From NCBI GenBank assembly GCA_031310005.1, contig CM062382.1:2852001-2916000 (forward strand): DNA of 64,000 nucleotides, written 5' to 3'. The notes under the pieces are model-generated. The model was not told the origin of the DNA, made no database searches, and worked only from the letters and a program-made list of their open reading frames with translations. The translations under genes were made by a program, and so were the position numbers. How positions within the stretch are numbered: the stretch's first letter is position 1; every line of letters begins with the position of its first letter. Shown here one piece after another: positions 10,583 through 23,240 of the stretch. The stretch is from Dactylellina haptotyla (Eukaryota; Ascomycota; Orbiliomycetes; Orbiliales; Orbiliaceae).

Positions 10583-13071
10583 ATGCGACGGACGGCATCC
10601 GGCTTAGCGACTCGCTCGCGGTCATCAATCTGCCTTCTATGCCATATCATCCCGCGGCCGCCATCCCGCTCATTCTCCACCACCACCACCCGTCTTCGCG
10701 AGAAATCAAAAGGCAAAGTCAACGTTAGGTATACCGGGAAGTTCGATAGCTCCGCCTTACCCCTACGGTACACAAACAACGGGAGTGCTCCTCCTCTGCT
10801 CGGAGAAACGGTCGCAATCCGCCCATGGAGCACAAATCTTCTCAAGGAGCGTCTGGGCGCCGTGTACAAGCGCGACCCGGAAGATCCCAACATGCGTATA
10901 ATCTGGGGCGACGAGGCGACCAACATGCGCAAGCAGGACCCCGCGAAGTTCAAAAGTCTGTTCAGGGACTACATCGACAGTATACGTCTCGCCGTTGGCC
11001 TGGACGGCCAAACGCAACCGGACACACCGCTACACGTTCTGGAGGCGATGAAGGATGTGAACGAATTCAAGAAAATGTACGCCCAGGGAGGTCTGACGGC
11101 GCTAGATGTGGCGCTTATGGATACCTTTATCATGAAGAAATACGATACGAGCAACTGCGTCAGCGCGCAGCGGAATCTAGCCAATTTTTCACATCCGGCG
11201 GAATGGTTTCCCAAGACTAGGACGTTGAGTAGAACGTGGCATCTTCACGTGGGACCGACGAACAGCGGCAAAACATATAATGCGTTGAAGAGACTGGAGG
11301 AGGCGGATTCTGGGATTTACTGTGGGCCGTTACGGCTGCTTGCGCATGAGGTCTACACCAGGCTTAATGCGAAGGGTATTCCGTGTAATTTGATCACTGG
11401 AGAAGAACGGAGGGTGCAGGAGGATGTGGAGCTTTATTCTTCGACGGTGGAGATGACATCTGTGGAGAAGCAGTATGATGTCGCTGTTATCGATGAGATT
11501 CAGATGCTGTCGGACCCGGAGCGCGGTTGGGCCTGGACGCATGCTGTGCTAGGTGTGATGGCTAAGGAATTACATCTGTGCGGTGAGGATAGGAGTGTTG
11601 AGATTGTTAAAAAGCTAGCCAAGCTGTGCGGTGACGAATTGATCATCCATCGGTATCAGCGACTTGGGAAGCTGGAGGTTATGGATAAGAGTTTGGAAGG
11701 AGACTTTACAAAGATCGAGAAGGGCGACTGCATGGTTGGGTTTTCAAGGAAGGATATCCACACGTTGAAGAGTTATATTGAGCAGAAGACGGGCTTAAGG
11801 TGCGCTGTCGTCTACGGAGCACTGCCCGCGGAAACGCGAGCGACGCAGGCTAAATATTTCAATGACCCACAAAACGATTATGACGTCCTTGTGGCATCAG
11901 ACGCCGTGGGTTTGGGTTTGAACTTGTAAGTGAATATCACCATCGAGATGAGTGGGGCTAGAAGCTAACGATCGAGTAGGAGCATTAAACGTGTGATATT
12001 CAGCACTATGTACAAATATAACGGAAAGGAGCAGGTTGTTATTCCCGTCCCGCTAACTCGACAAATCGCGGGCCGCGCAGGCCGTTACCGGTCATCCAAC
12101 GATGATTCAAAAAAGACGGCCGTTGCACCACCATTGGTGGAAGGGAGCGAAGGCTGGGAAACTGCTATTGCTGAAGCACCAGTGGAACCTCCGGCGCCTA
12201 CGAGCATACCATCTGACGGCAAGACCGGGTACACAACCACCTTCGTGGAGAGAGACTTGGACTTATTACGTGAGAACATGAACACGGAGCCGCCACCAAT
12301 CGAACAGGCGATTGTCCTTCCGCGAAACACCGTTGTCGAAAATTACTGCGCGCTATTCCCTGCGAACACTCCGTTCTGGCAAATATTGGCAAAGATGGGA
12401 TCTCAAGCGGACGTTTCGGAGCTCTTCAAATTCAGCAATATCAAGCCCATGATTGACGTAGCAAAATTGCTAGAGCCAACGGAAGACGAGGTATCGAAGG
12501 GTAATGATGTGTTGTCGCACCTGTCCGATATCGAAAAGATCAATCTCTCCCTGGCGCCAGTCAAGTTGAATATCGAGGCCTGCGTCAAAGCGTTCAGGGA
12601 ATTCGCTAGGGTTATCGCGCAAGGCAAGAGGAGCACGCTGTTGACGATATCTAGGAAGATAATTGATATCGAGGCCCTGGACGTCAAAGCGGAACAGCCT
12701 GAGATTATGATCAAGCGGTTGGAGGAACTGCATACAGTTATTATGCTGTATGCTTGGTGCCAGTAAGTATATTCCAAAGATTGCGATTGATTTCCCAGTC
12801 GAGAAACTATTCTAATATAGATTTCACGCTCAGACAAAGATTCCGCCATACATTGACGGGCGAGGACATCACACAACGGCTGAAAGAGGAAGTGGAAACC
12901 AAGATTGACGAAGCAATGAAGAAAGGCGCTCTCGATAAAGCGAATGCACGAGGGGTAACGCAAAAGTCAAGGTTCGATCCGCGGAGGGACCGCCGGTCCA
13001 ATGATTTCATGAGGAGGGCGGCGGATTCAAGGGAGAATCAAAGGTATCGACCGAGACATGAAGTGAATTGA
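10583..13071 (+). CDS. SUV3: Mitochondrial ATP-dependent RNA helicase Suv3
   Basis: Model: join(10583..11925, 11980..12762, 12834..13071), 787 aa. The N-terminus is a mitochondrial presequence (Arg/Ser-rich, no acids, FSTTTTRLR). Helicase motifs: I at ~224-232 (GPTNSGKTY), II DEIQ at 304-307, IV/V region with VGFSRKDIHTL and GLGLNLSIKRVIF, and VI QIAGRAGRY at 476-484. These are the Suv3 versions of Ski2-like/DExH motifs. The C-terminal helical part (LKEEVETKIDEAM) matches the Suv3 tail. Intron 1 (GTAAGT...GCTAAC...GTAG) splits the Leu of LGLNL. Intron 2 must use the CAG at 12831-12833 to read WCQQRFRHTLTG. Suv3 unwinds RNA with the Dss1 exonuclease in the mitochondrial degradosome. Confidence 0.96.
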
Positions 13072-13758
13072 ACAATTGAAAGGGCATACCGGCATTTTTA
13101 TTTATTCAGCTGTATATATATATGTGTGTGTGTTTTATTTTTAGGAGGGTGTCAGTGTACTGTACATATCGGGTGAAACACCCACAGGGAAGGTTAGATG
13201 GACTGTATGATAAGCAGGTTAGATGGAGGAGCAAACAGCCAGAATCCTGGCCAGTCTGCGTCATAGCATGATACCTTAGCAGCTTCCGGGATCCCGTAGG
13301 ATGGTAACCACAGCTGGCTCATAGGAATGCGGGTTTGGCACCTGCGCCGACGACTTCCGGGCGTTTGTCAGTGTCCGCGTTTCACGGCGTTGCAGCGCAG
13401 CGGGTTTGACCAGCCGAACGCACCGGAACAGGGAGCACTTGCCGAGGCGCCGACTGCGAGATGGCCTGCCTGCATGAAATAAATAATACTCCCCTCGACT
13501 TCAATCTCGAGCTTCGGCACATCAATAAGGCATCCACCGCCGTTGCTATTTTCCGAGCTTCCCTCATTCAACTTTTTACTCGTCCGCTAGTTTACATAGC
13601 ATTGCGGTCTTTTTTCAGTACTTGCCTGCCATTCCTTCGAACTCGATACGATAATACGACCATCTATATATCATTGGCGGTTGCTTACGAGAGCTCCTCA
13701 TCGAACACCAGCTACCCGACTAGCCGACGTATAACGCTCGAAAATCCTTCTATTCGCC
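13072..13758. other. Intergenic region between SUV3 and FAD1
   Basis: Contains the SUV3 3' UTR, with a (TA)n/(TG)n microsatellite at 13113-13132, and the FAD1 promoter. No gene is supported. Confidence 0.5.
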
Positions 13759-15012
13759 ATGACGACCTTTGCTAATGGCGCCTCAACCCGCGAGGACCTG
13801 CCTGTGGTCTGTCGCCGCATCAACTCTAAGCTCACCGCCTTTCTCTCCAAGCCCCCCGCCAACGACCGGCTCAAGTCCGTCCAAGAGCAGACAAGGGTCG
13901 CATTATATGTGATTGCAAAGGCGATTGAAGTCTACGGGTACGATATGCACTCCACGCAGCTAGATACTTTAAACCGGAAGCTAGACTAACACTCTACGTA
14001 GGCTCGACCACATCGCCATCTCGTTCAATGGCGGCAAGGACTGCCTGGTCCTCCTGGTCCTCCTCGTAGCCGTCCTCGACGAATACTACACCTGGGAAGA
14101 ATCCGACAAACCGATCGAAGCTTTCTCCGCGGCACGAGTCTACCCGAATACCCCAGAGAGTGTCCTCCTCACTTCCGGAGATCTACCCTTGATATCTACA
14201 CCATCATCCTCGTCCTCCTCGGATAAAGAAAACGAGAATACCCCACCACCGTCATCATCACTCCTCACGAATAGCAACGGGGGTACACCCACCCGCGGCG
14301 GTCCATCGCCCATCCCCCCGCCACGCCGTATGTCCACCTGCTCGCCGCATAAGATCCGAACGGTCTACATTCACTCCACGGACCCATTCGCCGAAGTCGA
14401 TGACTTCGTATCCGAGAGTGTGGAAACGTACCACTTGAACCTGCTCCGGTACGACGAGAAGAACGGGATGAAGCACGCTTTTAAGGTGTATTTACAGCAG
14501 AACCCGGAGGTGAAGACTATTTTCGTCGGCACCAGGCGAACGGACCCGCACGGCGGATCGCTGAATCATTTCGACATGACGGACGGCGGTTGGCCGAGGT
14601 TTATGCGGTGCCATCCGGTTATCGATTGGTGCTATGGGGATGTTTGGGGGGTGAGTTCTACCTTTTTCACAATATACTTCCCTTGATTTGGGTTTTATTT
14701 GGGGTTTCTTTCAAATAATACGCTGGAAATATACTAATATGCTAATTTTGTTTTGGCGAACAGTTTTTAAGAGAGCTCGAGATTCCGTATTGTGTACTTT
14801 ACGATCTGGGGTATACTAGCCTCGGAGGGACGACGGATACGCACCCGAACCCGGCGTTGCAGAGGAAGGCCGGCTATGAAGAGCCTTTGGTCTCGCCGCG
14901 GTTGGAGGAGGCGACAAAGGAGAGACGCAAGAGCTTGAATTTGTGCTTTAGACCGGCTTATGAGCTTGATTTTGAGGCGGATTCGAAAGAGAGGCTGGGA
15001 CGGGATAAATAG
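13759..15012 (+). CDS. FAD1: FAD synthase (FMN adenylyltransferase)
   Basis: Model: join(13759..13937, 14002..14650, 14764..15012), 358 aa. It joins FMN and ATP to make FAD, in the cytosol or mitochondria. The PAPS-reductase-like fold is clear: [12 protein letters not shown] at 67-78 is the pyrophosphate-binding loop. [20 protein letters not shown] and [14 protein letters not shown] with [23 protein letters not shown] are the strongly conserved FAD1 blocks, followed by [21 protein letters not shown]. Intron 1 (64 nt, GTACGA...GCTAGACTAAC...CGTAG) joins EVYG to LDHIAIS; intron 2 joins DVWG to FLREL. A ~50-residue Ser/Pro-rich low-complexity insert (~123-170), not part of the core fold, sits before TVYIHS. 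Confidence 0.95.
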
Positions 15013-18000
15013 AGATAAAGCGTGACTTTGTGTTCTTTTATGGTCATAGATTGTAAAGGGCGGTAGGGTTTCTTTTGGATTGATTATATCTTTGTAACGA
15101 ATATTTCTGTTTTGCTGTTTTTTTTCTTCTGGGTATTATAGATTAGCGGTGTTTAAAAATAACGAGTATTATATTTTCGTTATAGAAATTTATTCATTCT
15201 TTTAGATCTTGTCTGTATATCTCTCTGGATCGCTTTGTATAAGAGTTACATCTCATAAATCCTGTAGGTGCAGTGTTTTCGAGGCAATCGTTAACCAGGT
15301 TATTATTCTAGCGAATTCACACTGAGCAAGAAGAAAGATTGGAAGCAATCCGATGAATTGGAGACAGCTTATGCACAGGCGCTGGTATTTCTCAGATATT
15401 TTATCATTTCGTGCGGTTGTGCATACTGGATTTCAGGTTACACAGGCACGCATATCGAACCTTAGATAGCAATGAAGCAGAAAATATATTAGTACATTTA
15501 TACATTTTTGTCAGCGCAATATGAATAATCTGAGGTCCGTCAATAATCTGTCATGCCAAAACTAGCAAAATAACAGAACCTATAGAACAATATAGCGGTT
15601 ACGAAGAAATGGACAAGGAACATTCCATTCTGACAGCTTTGGCCCAGTAGATTCCCGTTTAGGGGCAATATTACGTTGTTATCAGAGTAATCCGTAACGT
15701 TAAATGCTCAACGGTGGACCTTTCGGTGGGTGAAACGTCCAAGACCTGCACGAGAACTACAGATGCAGCTGTCAAAAAGCGGCTGAAAAAGGCGAGAGGG
15801 AATGAGAAAAAGCGTTGTTGCTGCAGCGGAACAAGGTTTCCGGGCTTCCTTCCAACGAGAAAAACAGCACCCCTGGCTTGGGGGGTTTAATTGCGGGCTG
15901 GTAATGTTGATAAAGCGGCAGGTGCGAAGATGGGGTTGTTTTCTCATATATTTCTGCCATGCAGGCTGAAATTATTGATAGGTCGGAATGGGTGGATGGC
16001 TTGAAAACGGGTTTTTGGTATTTTCTTTACCGTGGTAATTCTATCTACGCATCTATTTCATCTTCTCGACGGTATACTTTCTGCTGATTTGGAAATTTTA
16101 GAAGGAATTCGGTTCTCGCTTTTGGGATTTCCGAAACCGAACGGGCACATGGAGTTTTCGCGGGGAATAAGAAAATGTTAACCGAAGCGGGTCAAACCCA
16201 ACCTGGTGAGAATTGGTTCCTGATGATCCCGGCTGGGGGATTCATCAATGCCTTATGGTGGACCGTGAGTGCGACTGACCTGGTTTGATGTAGGCGAGTG
16301 CACCCAATTGGCCGCCCTGAGGTGGTGTGTATTTTTGCAGACGGATAAATGAACTTGCACACCCTATAATTCGGTTCTGTTAAGAGCGTTGCTTCCGGGG
16401 TTTGGATGTTTATTTTCTCTCTCGTTGTGCCGTTCGATGCGGCAGTTCGCATTTCGACCGTGGAGATAGTGGAAAATTACATGACCATTTACGCAGATTG
16501 GAAGCTTGGAGGAGAAGTTGACTATCCGTAATCTATTATTTTCTTCTCTCGTTCAGAGTGAATACGAGAATGGAGATTAGGAGTCTACTGTTCGACCGAA
16601 GGGGGTGAAGCAGAAGAAGGGGTCTCATTATGTTGTTCGGGAAGGCAGATATGCTGTTCGGCAAGGTAAGGGGCAGGGGAAATGATATCATCTGCAAATG
16701 CGCGGTGCAGCAGCGTTCATATCTTTGCCTGATAAGCGGGCGACTGGGCAATCTGCCTCTTGGAATGAATAATCGAATACATGCATGCAGCAGAAGCAGG
16801 AGTGAGCACAGTCGGTATCGACGGGGTGTCTTTCTTCCTTACTTTCGTGGAGGGATATTCCTGATCGCGTAGTCTCGTCGTGATTAATTTCGCCCACATA
16901 CAGCGATCCACGTCTGTTAGCTCTTCACCACACTATGCGCGCCGCCGCCCACGACTGGTTTTGCTCTGGACAATTCACTCGGTCTGCCGTTTTTGGATCC
17001 CCAGTTGCTGACCAAAGTGGACACCCCCTACCAAGTATACTGCCGCCCCGCTGACCGGGCCAGGCTATCTCGTGGCTTGAGCACTTGGTGTCACTAGGGC
17101 CGGCCGTTCCTGGTCTGGCAGCGATGTGATAGGATTTTTTTTTTCCTCTATGAGAGTGGCTTTTCAGCCAGGCGAGAAAAGACGGATGGTAAGCAAAGCC
17201 AAAGCAGGTACCATTGGCATTTAGAGGGTTTCTCGTGCCCACTTGCCCTGCATGCATGGGTGATGCTGATTTCAGGGACAGCCATCTGAAAGGGTGAGAG
17301 AGAAGGTGAGCGAGGGAAGAAGATTACGGTAAACACCACGAGGATAACAAGCAAGCACGTCTTCTATTTTCCTTCTGTTTCCTTCTGTCTTTCGAATTTT
17401 CGTCTACGCGCGGCGGGTTAGTCTGCTTCATCATCGTAAACATATTCGAGGTCAGGGCGACGCAGCAGTTCGAAACCCCTCTCCGGATTGATTTCAATTC
17501 CCCCCCAGGTTGGGCCAATCCCCCCTCTGTTCGTCAATCGATTGCGGTTATCTGCCTAAACACGGAGAATTACTTCTTTGAATTTAAGATCAACCTTCTT
17601 TTCTTTCGTCTTTCACTTTTAAAAAAGGGATTGGCAAATTGGGTGCGAATTAGACCCTTTTCGAGTGGCCTTTTGACTCGGCTCCTCGCCGCAACTGTTC
17701 GTTCGAGAAACTGATCGCCAGACAAGCTCGCGAGGCCCTTACTTTCTAGCTTGGCCTTCCTATCGACGGATTTTAATTATTCGGACAGAGGCTAAAGGCA
17801 GCAGCGTCGGTAGCAAAGGTAATTTCTCCCCTCGTCTTGCTCTTCGAAATTTCCATCCACACTGTTATTTGGTGTGAAATTCTCGCGGGGCGTCAGTGGT
17901 TTCTTATAGTTTATTTGCGAAATCGCGCGGAGGGTAAAAGACGATTTAAAGAAAGCGGCGTCTCTTGGCTGGCGGTCTGGTTCTGTTCCGTTCCTCCTCA

Positions 18001-18758
18001 GCGCGCAGCCTGCATATGCAGAGTGTCTATCGATTGCGAAGGCTTAGTGGAATATTCGATCCGGACTAAGCGTTCTCTCCTCCGTCTCCTTCTTCCTGCT
18101 CTCTCTCTTTTATTTATTGCGACTTGTTCTCCTGGTCTTCTCTCTGGATTCCCATTATCTCACAGAAATACAATACATAGATACAATTACGTTTATAATC
18201 TGTGCGTCCTTGTCGTAATCGGCGAGCACTGGGCATCTCACTGACGGCGACTGCACCCACCTAGGTAATAATATATACCACGTCGATACACAGCAAATAC
18301 ATCCCTTGCAGGCGGTTTATACTCGGCCAGCCAGATTTAGGTGAGTGTGTTGTCTGTCGTCGCTGCTTTGAGGTTTCTCTCAGGTAATGGAAACACCACC
18401 GCCCCGTCGGAACCTGGACCAGCTCCAACGTCAACCTTTCCCTCTCCACAAACCCTCCTCCGCGACTCGGTCGATGACGATGCTAACCCTCTCGGTCTCC
18501 TGCTTACCTCTCAGATTCCCGTCCTGCTTCGTGAATCCCGCGGAGATTCTACGAGAACATCATCATCATCATCCATCGCGGTAGCACCATCGCCAGCGCT
18601 CCTCTGGTGGGTCGACATTCCAGTCCGGTGGAACCATCTCATGCGAATCGCGGCTAACTGCATCTCAGCTCTGAAACCACCACTCTAACCACCCTCAACT
18701 TCCTCCTCACGACCGGGGGCTCCCGAGCTCTCCCGCCGTCGCTACATATCTCCTCACA
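15013..18758. other. Long region before TSC1, probably including a long 5' leader
   Basis: No gene is supported in 3.7 kb. The last kilobase is pyrimidine-rich, with TTTCTTCCT-type tracts typical of fungal leaders. It carries a strong splice donor (TTTAG|GTGAGT at 18341) and an upstream open frame, so the TSC1 transcript probably has a long, perhaps spliced, 5' UTR. The 16.1-17.5 kb part has several minus-strand frames without domains. Confidence 0.5.
18387..18584 (+). promoter_or_regulatory. Candidate upstream open reading frame in the TSC1 leader
   Basis: An ATG-initiated frame of 65 codons (METPPPRRNL...) ends 175 bases before the TSC1 ATG at 18759. It has no domain. If the leader is unspliced here it would be read before TSC1. 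If the donor at 18341 is used it might be removed or shortened. Confidence 0.35.
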
Positions 18759-21700
18759 ATGTCTTCAGGGTTTGTCCTTCTCCCCTCGCATTACCACACT
18801 GCCGGCGATCGATCCGGAAATCGTCGAGGAATTTAAACTGACATACGATTCCACCGCTTGCAGTTCGCTAAAAGACCTGATCCGGGTCATCTCGACCGCG
18901 GTCACCACTACTCCTCCACCGTACCCTCTCCCTCACGACCTTATTACCACCATACAGGCCTTCCTCGATCGCCATATTGACGACGATGAGAACGACCAGC
19001 AACGGCTTAATGACGAGTTGCTTACCATCCATTCATCCAAAGTTCACGGCTACAAGGACCGACAACTCACCTTCATCGCGATATTGGGTGACTTGAAGCC
19101 CGCTTTGAGAGGAGGAGACCGTTTGAAGGTCTGGTGGGACTGCATACTCGAACCGACCATGCAAAATCTCGAAAGCACTAAGAGCGCTGTCACGGACGCC
19201 CGGCAGCTCGTGTTGAAGATGCTCGTGTACGACGAAGACGACGATATTCACGGAGACCTGAAGGATGTCTCGGATATCTTTACCAATCTTCTGTTCCAGA
19301 AGTACATCTCCATGACACATCTGCACTCGGACGAGCCAAGCGAGAACAATCCGAACGGCGAGGAGAATCGATTCATGTGTGCCAATGTCGAGGAGATACT
19401 ACTCGCTTTCGGGAAACGACGAGCCAAGTCTTTCTTGATGGCTGCGGACAGTTATCTTGTCAACAAAGATACGCGTTTACAGATCCTGAGTCTGCTTTGC
19501 AGCTTTGTGAAGATGCAAGGACCCCATCTGTACATGATTCTTCAGACGCCAGTCCTGGACCATTTGCTGCTCTGTCTCCAGATGGATACATCGACCACCG
19601 TTGTCTCGCTCGCCCTGACAACCTTGATCATGTTCATGCCACATATTCCAAATGCGCTGGCTACATATCTCCCACGCCTCTTTGCCATCTATGGCCGACT
19701 CCTATGCTGGGATCATTATGGAAGTCCTGCGGATAAACACGAATCATATTTGGAAGACTCCACCGCGCAGTCGGCATTATCATTTGGCGACAGCGAATGG
19801 CAGAAATGCGAGTCCTCTTTCCCGACCGCCACTTCTAACCCACCGGACGTTGGCGAACTCTTTACTTTTCTTTACGGAATGTACCCACTCAACTTTATGG
19901 GGTTTATTAAGGAGCCCTATAAATGCTTGGATAAGGAACTCATCCAAGGTTTTGAAGATGTCGAGTTCGATGATCATCTGATCCGCCAGCGAAGTGAACC
20001 CCACCGACAGCGACATATTCTGCATGGAAACTTCTTCACCCTTACTGAGGAGAAGGAACTAACTGATAAAGCCAGATGGATGAAGTCTGAGCCTGCCGAC
20101 GTTGTAGCTCAATGTGTTGGCCTCATTGTTCCAACCGCGTACACGTACGAAGAGCCAGCAGCTCACTCAGATATACCAGGAGCTTTGGTTCCTACAGAGG
20201 AAATTCCAATGGAAAGCCTTCTCGGCGAAGGATCCCAGCGCGATACTTCAGAGGATGAAGGCATCGGAATGGATAATACTCGCCTGAGAGTTAGGTCTTC
20301 TGAGAATGACCGCTCGTCCAGAGGTAGCACCCCGGGAGTGAAGCCGGCGGATGGAACAGATCTTGATAGCCCAACTCTGCCACCAGCCGGACCTCTCCCA
20401 CCAATTCCTAACTTCAGCCAGGAGCGACTTCAGGATATGATGCAGCTGCATGGAACTCTCAACAGCGGCAAAGTCAATGGCTCTACTGCTTCGCTTGCTG
20501 GAGCGTTGGCTGCACATGATCCTTCGTCTCCCAGACTCAAGGCATACGTGCAGTCACTAAGTCTCAACAACAGAGTTCACTCCCCAGCTTTGAAGCCTGC
20601 TGCCACTGATGCCCAAGGAACCATCGCCTATCTTCAACGTGAGAATATTCTTCTCAAGAACGATTTGAACTTTGAACGATACCTTAAGCAACAGCATCTT
20701 GCGCACATTGGCTCACTTCAGCGAAAGCACATTAAGGATGCTTCCATCGAAGCCGAGACCAACAACTTGATCAACACTAATAAGGTTCTGAAACGCAAGA
20801 TCGAAGAGGCGGCTAAGGCTTACCAGAAGCTACGTGAAGAGGGAACTAAGACAAAACTCGACGCCAGGAAGTGGGAAGCTGAACTTAACAACCGAATCCA
20901 GAAACTCCGAGAGGAAAAGAAAGTTTGGAAGGAGGAAGAGGAGTCGGTCAAGGCTGCTCTTGCGGGCGCTCGTGCTGAGGCTACTCAGCTTCGCAAGCTT
21001 GTTGTGGAGTCAGAGGCGAAGGAACTTCAATCACGTCAACGCATGCAGGCTATTGAGCACAGTCTGTCTGAGCTTGAGGCTCTCAAGTCTCAGAATGACC
21101 AGTTGAACAAGCGTTTGAAGGAATTCAAGTACACCGAGGAGAGCATCGAAGTTTACAAGGAGATTGAGAAGGCAGCCAACGCTCAGGTTGATAAGATCAA
21201 ATTGAGACTTAAGGCTCGCGAGTCCGAGCGTGAAAAGATGAAGCGGTAAGTACACCCATACTGATACAAATGGTGATTTATGCTAATGTGTGTATAGCGC
21301 ATACGAGGAACGAATCGGTGAGCTTCAGACTAAGCTTTCTCAAGCACAGGATGAGCGAAACCAGAATCCATCTCCAGCAATGCAATCGATGATCGATTCG
21401 GCCCTTCACGCCAATGCTTCACATCTCGCATCCATGAAGAAAGCATATAATCAGCTTCTCATGCGCTTTACCGAGCTGGAGATCAAGTATATTGAACTCC
21501 AGGCGTCGAACGAACTCGACAAACTCCCTCACAATAGGAACCTTAACCAACAGCCCCAGCAAAACTATGCTGAAACCCCGATCCTTCATATTGAGACCGA
21601 GCCGACTTCCAGCTACACCCCTCAAGTTCGCGACAACCGTATGGTTGATCGCGATTTCAGCGGCCAGAAGCACATCATGGAGCCCAACAGCAACAAGGCT

Positions 21701-22267
21701 GTCCGACAATACCAACAAGAATACTCCCAACCCGGCCCATCCCGTGAAGTCTCCTATATCCCTCAGTCATCATATCAATCCCCTAATCTTAGCCAATTCC
21801 CATCTCCCCAACCAATTGATCGCCGCCCCTCGCCTGTTCACCGCCAGCTTCATAACATCCAAACACATGCTCCATACAACTCGGGAATGTCCTCCGGGGA
21901 CGATATGAGCCCTAGCGTCTACTCTCCACCTCCTCAGAGTCACACCCGACCGTCTCTTGCACCATCTTCTTCAGTAGTCAGCCATGATGATACTATCTCG
22001 CTCAGTAATAGCTTTACTTCGACTGGATCTGGCAAGGACAAGAGACCCAAGATCAAGCCTCAATCGGAGATTCGCGTTCGTGGGCGTGGTAAGTGAAAAA
22101 TGAACTTATCATATTTGCTATTGTACAGTTACTAATTGTATTGTTTAGGTGGTGTCCAAAATATCGGCAAGAAGGAGAGGGAGAAGGAAGAGCGAGAGAG
22201 AGAAAAGAGGGAAAAGAAAGAGAAGAAGAGTAAGCTCGTTTCGGGCTTCAGAGGCTTCAGCTCCTAG
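18759..22267 (+). CDS. TSC1: Hamartin (TSC1), TORC1 pathway regulator
   Basis: Model: join(18759..18769, 18864..21245, 21298..22088, 22149..22267), 1100 aa. The only usable start is ATG 18759. Its frame closes quickly unless a 94-nt intron is removed (GTTTGT...AACTGACAT...TTGCAG), giving MSSG|SLKDLIRV. The hamartin domain is recognisable: DTRLQILSLLCSF, LLLCLQMDTSTTVVSLALTTLIMFMPHIP, FAIYGRLLCWD, FTFLYGMYPLNFMGFI, with the WMKSEPADVVAQC stretch. A long coiled coil spans ~590-870. The tail ends with a Lys/Glu/Arg block encoded mainly by exon 4 (KKEREKEEREREK). Hamartin pairs with tuberin to act as a GAP complex for Rheb, restraining TORC1. The neighbour DIB1 converges on it. Confidence 0.93.
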
Positions 22268-23240
22268 GCAGGGATGACCTGGCTCTGAGTACCTCTTTTT
22301 ACGACCCGCTTCGTACTCCTCTTCCGTTTTCTTAGAAGTTTACTTGACAACTTTCACCGAATGCGACGCGTCACATGATACGATTACACAGGTTGGGACC
22401 GATTGATGAACAATAACCACCTCAAAGACATACTATCATTTATTTTTCTTTGTTTTCATATTTATTTTTCCTTTATTTTTCTTTCTCGCCGTCATCAAGC
22501 ACTGGGTCATATTACGGTTACTGGGTACAATCTTTTATGTTTCCTTTTTTCTCTCACAACTTCTCTACTTTTCTAATCGGCGCTTACGCAAATGTCAGCG
22601 TGCGTGCCTTTTCTTCCTTTTTCTTCTGCACGCTACAATATCCCTCTGAGCGTTTGCTATACGGGTTCTTTCGATCGGAACACTCGGCCTTCTTTGTCCT
22701 CGGCCACAATTCAGCACGATGTATTATTTCTCATACTCATCTCTTTTTAAACGAGCGATTCGAACAGGAGTAATATCTTCCCTTTTATATTTTATTTTTA
22801 TTGCTTACCCTTTTTAAAGTAAAAGCAAGCAAACGGAAAGAAAGAAAGCAAGACAAGATGGCGCTCTGTATTTCTATTTCGTTTAGTCTGGATGTACCTT
22901 TTTTAGTAGTATTTAAACTTAATATCCGATTACTCTCTTACTACATTTTCTACTAAATTGTCTAAGGTGTGGGAATTGGTTTTTTACTCCGAGCAAATGC
23001 GTGAGATACACGTATATTCATTTCTTGTGACGCGTACGTATAACCATTGAGCACCATCATGCAACCGATATCAAAGCCAAACAAAAACAAGAATCCAAAC
23101 TCCACCAAATGGCCGAAAAATATCAAGAAATATCAGTTATATTGCGCCTTGGTAGTTCCTTCGCATCGTGCTCTACACTCCTTCTCGCCTTGGTTATAAT
23201 CCGTGGTATTCGCCGGGTTCGTGGTTGCGAAAGCCCGGGT
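22268..23240. other. Convergent 3' region of TSC1 and DIB1
   Basis: T-rich 3' UTR DNA of two convergent genes. Open frames at 22450-22773 and 23109-23351 have no domain. The latter overlaps the DIB1 last exon antisense. Confidence 0.5.
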
